Assembly (NCBI GenBank): GCA_963678705.1
Contig: OY783217.1
Span: forward strand, 9,176,001-9,240,000
Length of the DNA stretch: 64,000 nucleotides
Source of the DNA: Panorpa germanica
Lineage: Eukaryota; Arthropoda; Insecta; Mecoptera; Panorpidae
Reading direction: 5' to 3'
Shown: positions 1-12,480 of the stretch, in pieces
Layout: the number at the start of each line of letters is the position of its first letter
How positions within the stretch are numbered: position 1 is the stretch's first letter
Position numbers and translations under genes: made by a program
Notes under the pieces: generated by a model
The model's input: only the letters and a program-made list of their open reading frames with translations
What the model was told of the DNA's origin: nothing
Databases searched by the model: none

Positions 1-3000
1 TGATCCTGTCCATTGTACGCGGTTTTTGCGGCCAACTTTGTTTACAATAAGGATATAATAGTTTTGGTCACTACAGATATCCAACCACCATCCTTCCATT
101 CTTCCTTCCATCCATTCACTTATGGTTCACATATTTCGAGCAAGGATCAGTTTTATGGAATCTCTGTTTGAGCAGATTTTTTTTCTAAGTTGAAGGGTTA
201 TGTCTTGACGATCATCCACTAGCTCCTTGCGGTTGATATGGTCAGAATCTCTGGAATACAACATCCGCATCCGCAACCATATCCAGTAGATTTAGGTATG
301 TATGATAGGAGGTTGTATAGCCAGGCCGTTTGACGTTCAGCTAGTTTGATAGTATACCCGTAGCGGAGGAATGATGGGCTAAACCCTCGTCCCACTGTTC
401 CACTCCCACTAGGTGGAGGGACTGAGTTCTAACGTCATGTTTGACCCCTTTGCCTTGGGCCATGTGAATTCTTTATGACCCCTGAATGCCCATTGGGGGA
501 AGATCGGAATCGCATACGATACACTCATCACAATAAACATTTCGCAACTGTTGAAGAAATATATTGCATTTTTATGAGAGGAGTAAAGTTGAATTAGATT
601 TCAATTTATTTCAATAATTATTTGGTATAACTTCGGTTTAATACAGTCATAAGATTGTTACATGTGAAAGTCTAAATTTTTGAAAATGTTTGGTTTTAAT
701 ATATCTGTAACGTAAATGTTATTTTAATGCTTACCAAATAAGTAAGATTGACGAAATAGGTATGTAAGGTTTTGCTGTTGCTGGTTTCTAATATTTTTAA
801 TTTTCGTAGCTTATCACCAGATTAGCATATTATTTTTTAATAAATTAGGATTAAAAATTAACATAATTTGTTAGTGGATATAATATGTTTATATACTATA
901 ATGAATTTAAGATACCTGTTTTGAATCATTACTAATTGTCATTTACTAAGTGAAGTGCTCTATTTTATAAATGTGTAGCTCAGTATCTATTAGATATATG
1001 AAATAATTTAGTATAGTCAAAATCACGATGACTTATACATAAAAGAGGTTATAAGAGCGGTATAAATCTGTAATACGATAATGAAGTTTGTCTTATTCGT
1101 TTCTATATACATTATAGAAAAATAAGTGAGTCAGTGCTTTTTAGTTATATCGGCAGTTTATACTTCACAACTTGTTTTAAGTATAAGTCGCCACCGAACT
1201 CTCGTAATTTGAATTATATTTACAAATTGTATAAAATTTTCCCTCTATCAAATAGCAACTCACGATTTTTATTAAAACGAAGTTATTAAAAGGAAACATT
1301 TTAGTAGCCATTTTTTAAGATGGCGTCGCGAGCGTTTGTTTATTCTAATTATGACCCTAACCTATAAAGCATATCTGAAAACACAATGTAAGCAAAAGTA
1401 CACTGTTCCTTATTTGGAATATTCTACCTGACATATAATATCTAAAAGTACACTATATTTAAATGTTACTGACTGTATACCAAAATATTTCCCGCATATA
1501 TTTGGACGATTATTTATTTTGTCACTGACTATCCCTTGCTATGAGTATCAAAGGTTCTACTTTTTTTTAAATACATGGAGATTTATAGAACATTTGGATC
1601 AGCATTATGTACGTACAAATATGTCAAGAAAAGTATTTAAATATTTAACATCCATAATTTTTTACATAACCTTTCAACTTTGTAATTTTGTGATAAACAT
1701 CGTGATGCTGTACTCCTATGTCATACACATGGTACATCATTTAACTGTATTTTATATAATAAAAAAATGTGGAATTTATAAAGGAGGATTTTTATTATTG
1801 AGACATGATACACACGACAGTTAAGGCACGGTACTATTTAGTAATGAAATGTGCTATCGCCGACATTGCTTAACGAGTATTGCAAAAAAAGTAACTCTAG
1901 CCGATATCACTTGTTGTCACAAAAGACTTGTCCTTCCCCTTCCGTTCTCTTCGCCGTTTTATTAAATAATTCGAGATTCGAGCAGAGTGTTTTTCCATTT
2001 TCTACTACCACCAACATCTGCACCGATGGCGTGTCCAGGTAATTATTTACAATAACATAATAAGCCATAATCTTCCTTTCTTATGGCGGCCGCATTTTGA
2101 AGTCTTAATACAAATTTGCCTTTGTTATAGAAAGTTGACAAAACACCATATGAATGCATTAGGTAAACCGAACTATCCTAAAAGAATCATATCTGCATTC
2201 TGTAATAGCTCTCAATACAATGTTTCATGGCAATCTAGAAAATTGTGTACATAACTTACTAATAATCTATAAAGTTGGTGTATTTAAATACACTTGTCAA
2301 AAACTAATTCCAAGGTGTATTTTCTACTTGCCTTCATTTTCCATGTTGTTTACAATAAAGTAACACCGTACAAATGTTAAGTTTTAAATCTGTGAAAATA
2401 ATTCTTTGATTTTATTTTTTTATTTTAGAATATGAACCGATTTTAACGTCAAGGTCACGTTCGCCTGAAGTTACCCTGGGATTTAAATGAACCTACGGGC
2501 TTCCAACAAATAAGTGATGATAACTATCCTGCCACTACCTTAGGAAGTGTTATTTGTTAGTGGACCTTCATGTCATTACAAGTGATATCACGATTGAAGA
2601 GGGTGTGACCCATTTCCAACTAAGTTATTATTCCGCATCAGCTTTTAGTTAAAGAGTAATGATAAATACTTCAAGAAATAGTGAATGATATGTGGTCATG
2701 ATGAGGTGAAGAGGGATGGGGATAGAACGGGGGTATGGAGCGGTTACCAATCACCAATCGTTGATGTCTTGATGTGGATCATCCTTCATATCATTCCTAT
2801 CAACCTTCCCTTGATTTCGCTAGTTCTTCTTCTTATTATTACTGTACATATCTCCCATCGGAATGGGCAACAGTTATGGATATATGTTGTGGTATCGTAC
2901 AGGGTCAGGGTTTGACGATGGAGGATGCATTGGCGCACCTGTACTGTCATTCTTTATTGCTGATAGGTGCAATGAACATAGTTGGTATACTTGACTTAAA

Positions 3001-3700
3001 ATTAGGCTTAATGATCACTTGCAATAAGGATCGCTCGGTAAGAAAAGCAGCAAAGAGTAGTGGTAAGTGGTGTGAAAAGTATCTGAAGTTTCCATTTTTC
3101 TGTACTAGTTGCCTGGGAATTAAATAATAATGTCTTTTAGTGGCAATAAGAAGACTTAGAGCAAATTTATAAGTCCGTATAGTGAGCACTGTCTTTACTT
3201 TTGACGTAAGAAGTTAACAGTACAAGTAAAACCATATAAATCTCAGCAAAATAAATCAAAGTTGCTAATTCAATTGGCCCCTTCGATAGTCTCCTCGTTT
3301 ATCCTGGACGTCACTGCATGATGGTTGACCAAGCCATAGTAAACTAACTTTGTATGAAGTTCATGCGATGAGATAGAGTAACATCACCACCACCGTCATA
3401 AATGTGGAACGTCTAAGGGTTAAAAAATAGTTTGAAGGATAAAGGACAAGGGATGTCTATAGACTTTAGCTGATCTTGATTTTATCTCTTATAAAGGTCG
3501 TCTATATTGCATGGTTATCCGGTCATGATAGCCACACAAAGATACACTGACTTTTTTATTGCTTTTGTGAAAAATATTCGTTTTGTGTTATATTTTATAA
3601 AATATGCATTGAAAATTAGTTGTCTGTTAACAATGTAACAAACAGTATTGCAGTCTACACCTATAGAGTGTAATGTTTTGAATTATTTGGCGCATGATGT
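1..3700. other. AT-rich DNA, no gene recognised
   Basis: No supported gene. Frames of up to about 117 codons occur on both strands but show no known motif and overlap freely. A GC-richer patch at about 360-520 and another at about 2450-2930 stand out from the AT-rich background, but I cannot assign either to a repeat family. Confidence 0.4.
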
Positions 3701-3719
3701 TGTATTTTATTTTAAGCCT

Positions 3720-4195
3720 CATTCCCACTCACTGTTTTGATATTTCATTTACTGTTTCTATCAAATATTTTAATCTAGATTTCAGGTTCCTAGTCACATT
3801 CCTGTTTTAATTTGAGTTTAGTTAATTTAGTTGGTGCGCATGCGTCTTTCGTAATATAAATTTTGACAGTTCGATAGTTGAACAAAATTGAAGGTAAAGT
3901 AATAGAAATTGTTTTTATTTCTTTATGTCTCACAAACTGACATTAACCTTCTTTTAAAAGTAAATTCTACTGCATTTTGACAAATTGTCACATTTTGGAG
4001 GTTATAATATAATATAGTTTTTCTTAATTTAATATTTTTAATTTAAAACATTGGACCTTGTAAGGTCTAAAAAAACTAAGACAACTTAAAAAATAAATTA
4101 AATTAAATATGGTACTGTGAATGACTACGCGTATTGCCATATGCTAAACAATTTAAATTAAATACAAAATTAAATTAAAGCAGTGAGTGGGAATG
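3720..4195. mobile_element. Short inverted-repeat element (MITE-like)
   Basis: CATTCCCACTCACTG at 3720-3734 is matched by its exact reverse complement at 4181-4195. The roughly 445-bp interior is AT-rich with no coding potential, as expected of a non-autonomous DNA transposon. The boundary just outside the 15-bp repeats is unclear and I could not fix a target duplication. A related pair of ends occurs at 57,746-57,946, so this appears to be a family. Superfamily not determined. Confidence 0.55.
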
Positions 4196-4299
4196 ATACT
4201 TTACGTTATATCAAATTATTGTTTTATTTTACGAGTATATCAAATATTTTATGTCTATCTAAATTACTGGCGTATAGTAAGATTCAGGATAGAAAATCA

Positions 4300-4535
4300 A
4301 GAGAAGGAAATAGGTATTGAGAAGAAAAGGAGCGAGGGATCTGCAGAATGTACGAGCACAAAATTGAAATGTTGAAGCATGCAAGGGGCAAGTTTGATTT
4401 TAAGAATGAAAGTGAAAAGTAAATACAGGATTTGTTGAATGGAGACAGAGAGGAGAGAAAGTGGATTGTGGAGGTAAAGAGCAGAAGGAAGAAGAAAGAT
4501 GGAAGTGTGATAAACAAGGAGGAGGAGTAGCAAGA
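4300..4535 (+). other. Purine-rich segment, possible LINE-coding relic
   Basis: A run rich in AGA, GAA and AAG triplets that would encode a Lys/Glu/Arg-rich coil. Similar purine-rich (or, on the other strand, pyrimidine-rich) runs lie at about 8030-8440, 12150-12480, 21290-21570, 55655-55774 and 59360-59880. They look like decayed copies of a charged coiled-coil region of a non-LTR retrotransposon, but none keeps a diagnostic domain. Confidence 0.25.
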
Positions 4536-4539
4536 GTAT

Positions 4540-5990
4540 ACGAATGAGTAAATGTTTTTTGAAGTATTATAATGCTATAATTGAGTAAGTTTATTTTGGT
4601 AATGTGTGATATTAGTGAAATTATAAAATACAATACAAATACAACTCTAGAAGAAGTGTCAACTTCTATGACAAGAAAAAGAATGTAGATCTAAGAAGCC
4701 ACACAATATCTGAAATAAGTTTTTCTAAATTTTCTATGCAGCTCAAACACTGTGACGTTTAAGGCAGATCTCATAAGTACAAGTAAAATACAAGTTCGTA
4801 GACAATGACCGTGCTCTCTTTGTGCTTTCTACTTCATTCACAACAGCTCGTTGAAAAGAGAAAACGATACAGATATATCACTCAGCCAGTTAATTAGGCA
4901 GACATCTCCGAAAAGTTAAAATTGTATACTTATATAAAAGATACACAGATAATTTCTAAATATACCACACAAAATTATAAAGCAGTTACGAGTAAACTTG
5001 TCGAATACAACTCAAATTTTGTTTTTGTCGTTATCACGAACCGCGTGTGTTACTGCGAAAAAACTCGGCGTCGCAAATAGTCGATTGCAGTGTGAGTACA
5101 CCCTGTTTCCAATTACATTCACGGGATTCACAGACCACCTGCGTTCTTTTTCATTCAAAGTAAAAATCGTAAATAATATTTTGAAATTAATTCATACCCG
5201 TTAAACTAGACAGCGCTTTTTTACAATTTTGATGATCCATAAAACAGGAAACTTTTCAGTGATTTGATCCATAAATCCAGAATCCCTGTAGTAAATTATG
5301 CCAATATACTACATACATACATACATGCATACATACATACATAAAAAAAACTAGTATTAGCTGGTGTACAAATTGGACGATTCTAAAGTCAGAACACATA
5401 TTCGTTCGTTTATTGGTCCTACTGTAATATGTCTGTCTCTTTTCTACTCAGTTAATATATACCAATAAGATATATATTTGACTCTGTTTTCTCACTCATT
5501 CCTATGCTAAAGCTGACTTCTTTCAAATAGATCTTTAGTCTCATCCCCATGTCAGCAAAATATTTGTTGTAGTTAGGGTTGCCACACGTCCTACTTTCGA
5601 TAGAAACTCCCAAAAACCTAAGAATGTGTGGAATTATAAATTTAAAGTTTAAAAATACATTTGTTATAATTTAATAAAAGATGTAAAACTTACTAATTAT
5701 TTTTTATTTTAAATAAATATAGTTGTAGCTTCTAAAGATTACAATTGTAGTCACTTGTCATTCACGTTATATTCTATGATAGCTAGAGAAATTTCGTCAA
5801 CCGAGGTAGCTCACCAGAACAGCATTGGCGTACTAAAGTAGACGTACTAACTACCTTAAACATAAGACACCTGTTTTGTTCATAATGTTCTCATTATTAA
5901 TAGTGATTAAATCATTTCGTCCATACCATTTACCCCTACAAAATTATATTTTTGTAACGAGACATTATCTCAAGTTCAAAAAGAAAGAAT
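4540..5990. other. Intergenic, AT-rich; short microsatellite
   Basis: Contains an imperfect (CATA)n run at about 5311-5342. A phrase at about 5577-5595 (AGGGTTGCCACACGTCC) looks like the start of an unidentified dispersed repeat. No gene seen. Confidence 0.35.
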
Positions 5991-6059
5991 CAGAGAATGC
6001 AATTAGTGTCTTCATAGTGGAGGCGATGTATCAGATCGTGATACAGTTATACTTGAAAT

Positions 6060-6240
6060 AGAAAAAGATGGATAATGGAAAGAAGCAAAGAATTTCAAAT
6101 AGAATGGTGAAATAAGCTAAAAAATAGATATTATAAATTGTATAGATTATGTCCTAAGAAATGTTGATAAATATAATATATATTAGTTTAAGTGCTAATA
6201 ACTATCAATAGTTGATCCACTATAAATAAATATTTTAAAA
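6060..6240 (+). repeat. LINE 3'-end relic
   Basis: A segment containing AATAGAATGG and continuing through GCTAATAACTATCAATAGTTGA into AT-rich sequence ending near AAATAAATATT. The same order of words recurs at 32,690-32,875 and its 3' part at 61,115-61,220. The 32.6-kb copy is preceded by a LINE endonuclease-like SDH motif, which suggests these are 3' ends of one LINE family or of a SINE sharing its tail. Confidence 0.4.
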
Positions 6241-6989
6241 AAATATCATAAGTTGCTAGCATTATTTGAAATGCTATTTTAAAAGTCTTGTTTTTCACAT
6301 GGCAGCCCTGCTAGTAGTTCTAACGCCTTCCAGTCTTGGATTTTAGACCAGACCAGACTAACCACGTATTGAATTGAGTCAAAGAAGATACAGTGTCGGC
6401 AACCTCCACGAATAGTAGGAAGAGAAATGAAAATCTCATGCTTTATTTTTGTGCTAGTATTTTTTTTTATAAGTTGGTAATATAAAGTTGATTTGTTTGT
6501 CTGATACAGAAAAAGATTATATTTTATTTTTATGAAATAAATAAACAATACAGGATTTTTAGGAAAGATGAACCTGAAATAGAATAAATATACTGAAAAA
6601 ATCTGTCATGGTTAATAGTGAAAACAGAGATTGTTTCATCTTGAAAAAAGTATAAAGAAAACTTACTGTATTTATGAAAAATATTTATTTCTTTATATTT
6701 ATTGATTAGTCAAAGCTTTAGATTAGTTTAAGTGTTATTTTCGATAGCGTGTTCACTTATGTAATTGGTTGGTTACGACATGAATTATGTGTGTAGGTGT
6801 TTCAATCAGTTTCAGTTTCGATTTCAGTTTCATTTTATTACGTTTCAGATTACCGTAATCTACCGGTTTGCACGATCCGATATAATAGCTTGTAAGAATA
6901 GCTTGTAAGTTGTACTTGTACACTAAAGTGGACTTTCAAGAGAACTGAAGGTGAGGGGTTGAAAGTTTACACAGCATATATTTTTTTAT

Positions 6990-7215
6990 TTATTTAATTT
7001 ATTTAACGTCAGCCTATTTCCGACTGGTGAGTCTTCGGGTTCTATCCTTGGACCAGAATTATATTTTTTGGATTAGGTTGTTTTCAAGTTAAATTAATTA
7101 TGTACATAATTAAAAACTTATTAAGCAACGGTGTAGCAAACATATACGACACCGAAAAAACTGATATCATAATGGAAAGTTATCAGTAATAAGACTCACC
7201 ATGGGAAATAGGCCG
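6990..7215 (+). repeat. tRNA-derived SINE copy
   Basis: The segment carries a tRNA B-box-like word (GGGTTCTATCC at about 7037) followed by GGACCAG and a body with AAACTTATTAAGCAACGGTG, AACATATACGACACC and AATAGGCCGAT. The body aligns with 20,990-21,205, and the B-box/GGACCA junction recurs near 14,100, 51,605 and 56,510. B-box plus a shared unrelated body is the architecture of a Pol III-transcribed SINE. Confidence 0.5.
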
Positions 7216-7299
7216 ATGTTAAATGAATTAACTTTAAAAATAAAAGAAAAATGTATATGTTTAAAAAGTAAATTATTTCTTGGTCAAAAATCCACCACT

Positions 7300-7350
7300 G
7301 ACTGCCGTTTTCTACCTGCGTTACGTTACATTACGTTACGTAGCGTTACA
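7300..7350 (+). repeat. Short CGTTA-type tandem repeat
   Basis: Imperfect repetition of a TTACG/CGTTA word through about 7320-7350. A simple-sequence patch. Confidence 0.45.
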
Positions 7351-7949
7351 ATACAAATAAATCCATTCGTTGATATAAAAATAAAAGAAAACCAATAAAA
7401 AAAATATAAAAATGGCTGTCGCTTGTGTTTTCACATCAGATGAATATAAAATGGTAAAGGCTTGGGACTGTTTTGTTTTTTATGTGGTCACTGAATACAA
7501 CAATAACATATCCTAAAACTCATTCTCTTTTACCAGTAGAGACAAGGTGGCCACCTTGCGCCACCTTTTTTGTCTAACCAACTCTCTGAGCTTCAACGTT
7601 GCGCCACTCTTGTTTTATGGCTTATTGCTCTATGAAAAATGTGTGACATTTGTTCAGCTAGTGTTTTAGCATTGAATTTGTATGTAAACATATTCGTATT
7701 CACCAATACATTGTATTGTTGGGGATTGTTTGAAACATGAGGTTACTACACTATACTATTTCGCCACGTCGAACTCTGGCGGTAAAAAATGTAACTGTAC
7801 TTCATAATATCCCTCGATACGAGACTGAATATTTCTTTCGTAGTAGTTACATTGTTCAACAATTTATGTTTCAGATTTAGACTTCCATATTAATAATAAA
7901 ACTTACATTTTATGAGTGCGTTTATACTAATACTGACAGCCGATAAACT

Positions 7950-8010
7950 ACGATGACCCAGGGTTTGATTCTCAGGGACGGCAATAGTTTATTGATTAGT
8001 TTTTTAAAAC
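7950..8010 (+). repeat. Possible SINE fragment
   Basis: GGGTTTGATTCTC at about 7961-7973 fits a Pol III B-box, followed by AGGGACGGC and TTTATTGATTAG. No body shared with the other SINE copies could be followed, so this is a weak assignment. Confidence 0.25.
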
Positions 8011-8029
8011 ATAAAACTCAAACATATGG

Positions 8030-8440
8030 TTGAAGAGGAGAAGATATTGCGAAGGAAGAGGAATAGCGGTGGAAGAGATAGACAGATTTAGGAAGGAAAG
8101 CTTATATAATACCTGATATGGTCAATTATGGTCGAGAAATATGCCGCAATACCTAGAAAAATAGAGAGATAAAGAAAAGAAAATTTGGGGTTTAGACTAG
8201 TGAAAAAAGAAGAAGTATTAGAGGGCAGATGAGAAAAAACTAAGTAGGATGTGTGAAAATGAAGTAGAAAAATTAAGAATTGAGAGAATTTGAAAAGTGA
8301 ATTAAACCATATAAAGATTTTACAAGGGAAGAAGATGGAATTACATGGATAACAGAAGGAGTAAACGAAGGGAAAAGATGAGGGAGATGAGGCTTGATAT
8401 GTAGTCTCAAAAATGTAAAATAGTTTATGTAACAAAAAGA
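8030..8440. other. Purine-rich segment, possible LINE-coding relic
   Basis: Dense GA-rich sequence on the plus strand. Downstream lies a tail with GTATGCCTAACGGCA (about 8469-8485) that resembles ATGCCTAACAGCA after the purine-rich run at 21.3-21.6 kb. The shared order suggests two copies of one decayed retroelement. No domain is preserved. Confidence 0.3.
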
Positions 8441-8519
8441 AATGTAGTCAGTGAAGTTAAGACGAAAAATGTATGCCTAACGGCACATATGTTAAATTAA
8501 TAAATACATATTTCCAAAT

Positions 8520-10040
8520 AGTAAATCGAAACTTCTGTAGGCACAAAGACAAGAAACGAAGAAACATACGTTTTATTTTTCGTTCTGTTTTGTGCGTTAA
8601 TAGTGAACAAAAATAATTTTTCTTTAGGATCATTAAACAAGTGACGATTTTCTTTAAGCTATTATAATTTTTACATAAAACTAGTATATACCTATATTAA
8701 ACATTTCACTTTTGTTTGTTTCTTTCATAATAAATTAAAGACGGGAGGTATTAGTACTATAATAAATTAAAAAAGGGAGTAACTAGAAAGACTTATATTT
8801 GTGCTATTATGGGCAATCTGTAGCGGAAGACCGATTATCTCTAAGAAAAGGAATGTGATCAGTCTTTACTTGAGGCTACAGTCTTAAAATGGGAAACACC
8901 CATTTTTAGGTAAATGTCATAATTGTAGTTTAACTGAATAATAAAAAATGGGCACGAATAGAAGTAGCAAGTAGAAATCAATGGTCCATTCGCTGAATAC
9001 ATGCCCCTACATTTCACATTTTAATTCTTTACGCTACATCTCAAAAACGTTGTTACCTAGTTTCTTATTTATTATGTTCCTAAGGGTAAATTTATTAGAT
9101 AACCTTCTTCACTGCGTTTCCCATAATGGTCTTTTCCTGAACACTGAGGGGTGCAGAAGTGGTGCAGGGGGTTGTAGGATTATTCGTAGTAGCAACATGT
9201 GCTACGTTAGTGCGTTAACTCCCGCTTGACACGGTAACCAGACTAGCTAACCCTGATACGAGTCTAAGGACAAAAGGTTTATGGGTACATGTGTAGTGTG
9301 TACAAGACTGGACGTCGTGTAGGACGTCCTTGTCCCAGTCCTAGTCATAGTCCTGCAGGCAACCATTCATGTCACAAAAACATAAGATACAAGAATCCAT
9401 TTATCATTTAGGGACTTCCCAGATAATATAATAGTGATTATTTAATAATTCTATAGCAAGTTTGGTCCGTGTTTGTGATATGACACATGTATATTGTATC
9501 TTGTTCGTTATATGGTATAGTACAGTGGGGGAGAACCTTTTATATGCGTGTGTTAAAAGTTTACAAACAATTTTTTTTAGAATTGCTGATGATTCTAGTT
9601 AAACAGCTTGGTAGGTAAACAAAAACTAGCTATCCAACTAGAATGTGATTATAAACTTATTCCTTTGAACATAGTTTATAAACTTATTGCTTTTATATTC
9701 TGATGTATCTATATTATATATATGTATATTAATATATAAATATATGTATCTGATGTTTTCTATATTAAATCACAAGCGTCATTACACGATAGTCAATCCG
9801 TAATATAAACCGTAAACTTTTAACACAGACTAATAAAAATACAAATAGATTGCCTTATTTTCTATAGTTGCCTTTAACGGAAATATATTTTCTGCTTTGG
9901 ATAGAAAGTTCTTTGATTCGCTCATGGATAGAAGAAGATAACTGCACCAATAGTCAATTGCACACGTACAATTCGATAGTAAAATCTTCAAAAGCGTTCA
10001 AATCTTTCTCATCCTAATATCACCTTTAGAACATATGTCA
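8520..10040. other. Intergenic, AT-rich
   Basis: No gene recognised. A GC-richer patch at about 9120-9370 contains small inverted repeats such as GGACGTC/GACGTCC near 9310-9330. No known repeat identified. Confidence 0.35.
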
Positions 10041-10049
10041 GAAAACGTA

Positions 10050-10425
10050 AGTCTGAACTCTAAGGAGGATGTTCAAAGGTTGCCAGTGTAATTTAGTGAG
10101 TTATACCACAAGTTAGAGCTGCTGTATGTGGCTGCGCGTTGTCATGCAGAAGGAGGACATCGCGATTCACTGCGGTTGGCGTCATTTATTGTGATAAGTA
10201 GTTTTCAACTCATTCAGCTTTTGGCAGTAACAAACCGCCTTTAGTATCTGACTTTATGTAGAAATCAACACCTGTTGTGTCTCAAAAGACAGTAGCCAAA
10301 ACTTTTTTGGTTGACACCTGAATCATGACTTTTAAACCCTATCAAACACTTGGGTTTTAGTCACATTAGCATTGCGGAATCGTACTTGGAGTCTCTTCAA
10401 AACTGCACTCGATTTCACATCCTCG
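10050..10425 (-). pseudogene. Decayed mariner-type transposase
   Basis: Read on the minus strand, about 10,425-10,345 gives a helix-turn-helix-like stretch (VKSSAVLKRLQ ... TKTQVFDRV). About 10,320-10,250 gives KKVLATVF followed by DTTGV. About 10,160-10,124 gives LLLHDNAQPHTA, the second catalytic Asp region of mariner DDD transposases, and an EHPP word follows at about 10,075. Stop codons and frame changes interrupt it. The DNA-binding part is joined almost directly to the catalytic part, so the linker and much of the N-terminal half of the catalytic domain are deleted. Terminal inverted repeats were not located. A non-functional remnant. Confidence 0.65.
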
Positions 10426-10499
10426 TTCAAGAGTAAACTAATAATAACGCGTTTAACAACATACCCTGATACTTTCCGTTCACTCACTATTAACAGTCA

Positions 10500-12150
10500 G
10501 TCATTTTTAAAATCTTTGTATAGTTTGTTCGACCAAATCAATTCAAGTACTCGTGCTATAGGTTCACCGTTCATGCAGGAGGAAATTGTTCGGTCAAGTC
10601 AAGATTCTCTGTCATGTCCTCGTCCTGAGTTATTGAGGATAATTAGGATAAGGTCGTCCTTTCGTGTTTTATAATTTACAACAAGTTCTCTAACGTCGTT
10701 GAATTCGTGAAGAATGATTAAATATTTAATGGAGATGGAAAATGTGAGCACTTACCAGTAAACATCAGTCAGTTGCTCCAGGAAAACTGTTACTCAAATG
10801 CTATGTGATGGAAACAATGATGAACATCTCCTAAGGAAAATAAGGTATATTTCTATTACTTTATCAATAGTTTAGATACATGTGTGGGTGATATTAATGA
10901 AGAACAAAGAGTAGTAGATTAACGTAATAGGTGATTCATTGCATTTTGCAACTGAAAATAAATGAATATTCTACCTTGGAAAATTCAGTGAATCTAATTG
11001 TAAAATATTCCAAAAACATTCCAGTATAAATAATTGTAGATCCTATAAAATGTTGAAATATGCGTGAAATAGCTATAAATCAAGTGCACTTTGAAGTAAA
11101 TTTATCTCCAGGCATTCTCCAGTGCTAGTTCTATGTTGGGGCTAGTTCCACTCGTATAATTCGTAATGGAGTTAAGTGTAGTGGACAGGATACAGCACAG
11201 AAAAGTAGATCAACACAATAACTAAACCCTGGATCCTGGATTCTCGTTATTCATGTGCATGGATCAGAAAATATGTTTTCAAATAAATTCCAGTAAACTT
11301 TTTATTTATGTTTGTAATTACGTAGCTGGTCGTAGCTTTGTGACACATTTAGAAATGTTAGTTTGTAAAACAAATATTATAATCCATCCTATAAAACAAA
11401 ACGAATAAATTTGTCTGTTGCTCATCCGAAGCATCAAAGAGATCACCAAAGGCGTAAAATGCCTCAAATTTTAAATCTACAAGCCTTATTTCAAGTCTAA
11501 TATTGTGTAGTTTAAGACATATTACTACATTTATATAATAAATAAAATGAAAATAAATTAAATTAAATTAAAAAATAATAATAAAATGTATTAATTTGTA
11601 CTATAAAAGTGTACTATTTTAATTTGATGATCTACATATATTATCTTAATAAAAGAGAGAGTCCGTTTCACACTCCGTAGAACATATAGGCCATTAAAAA
11701 CTTTGTTTCAAGTTAATTATAAATAGATATAATTGATTTCGCGTGGATTTATATATGTGGTAGATCTCAAGTACTCTACCACTCTTGATGCGCGACTGCA
11801 CGAGCCTTGAGAAAAGTATTAATTGTGACTGGAAATAATTTTATTTGGCGGCACTGATGATCCTTAAGCCTTAAAACTTTTGCAAAGATCTGTCAAATTA
11901 TGAATATTTTATTTGTACTAGTTCTCGGAAATAACAATTCATGTATTTTAAAATATCAGTTTATCATGTGATGCGATATAAGAGATGAGAACTAAGGAGG
12001 CCTCACCGTTCTAGTACTCCTATATGTTAATCTAGCAATATATATTAGTTAAGTATGTATATTAATTTAAATGCATGCCTCTAAACTTTAAACTCTTCCA
12101 TATAATTATTATTTACAATTCATGAATTCTAATTAAACTTAAAAACTAAT
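10500..12150. other. Intergenic, AT-rich
   Basis: No gene or well-defined repeat seen. Confidence 0.35.
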
Positions 12151-12480
12151 CATATCTGTTTCTTTTTCTCGCCTTCTTCTTTCTCTTGCCTCTCTCATCA
12201 GCTCCTCTATTCTCTTTTCCTTAACAAACTAAACATTCTCCATATCTGCTTTGCCGTCCATCTCCTTTCTTCCTTGTCTCTTTTCAGCAGTTATAGCCTG
12301 GCGTACTTACTTTCTTTTTTATTCCCCCTACTGCTACTCTTCTTTTTCCTTTACTTCCTTGCGACTTCACTGTACTTCCTCCATCCACCTTTTCTCTTCG
12401 TTGCCTCTTCTCTTTAGCTCTCCATCTTCTTTCACTCTTTATTTTGCAATCGCATGTATCTTTAATGTGCTCCAACTTTT
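12150..12480 (-). other. Pyrimidine-rich segment, possible LINE-coding relic
   Basis: Long CT-rich run. The minus strand would encode a Lys/Arg/Glu-rich peptide (for example ERRWRAKEKRQRREK), similar in composition to the other charged segments in the window. No retroelement domain remains to prove the origin. Confidence 0.25.

Noticed and set aside
1301..1335. AAGATGGCGTCGCG as a transcription-factor site
   Set aside because: A single short match to a known type of motif without an adjacent promoter or gene is not enough.
7543..7558. 16-base palindrome CAAGGTGGCCACCTTG
   Set aside because: A perfect palindrome, but part of a local GGTGGC/GCCACC-rich patch, with no repeat partner or gene nearby.
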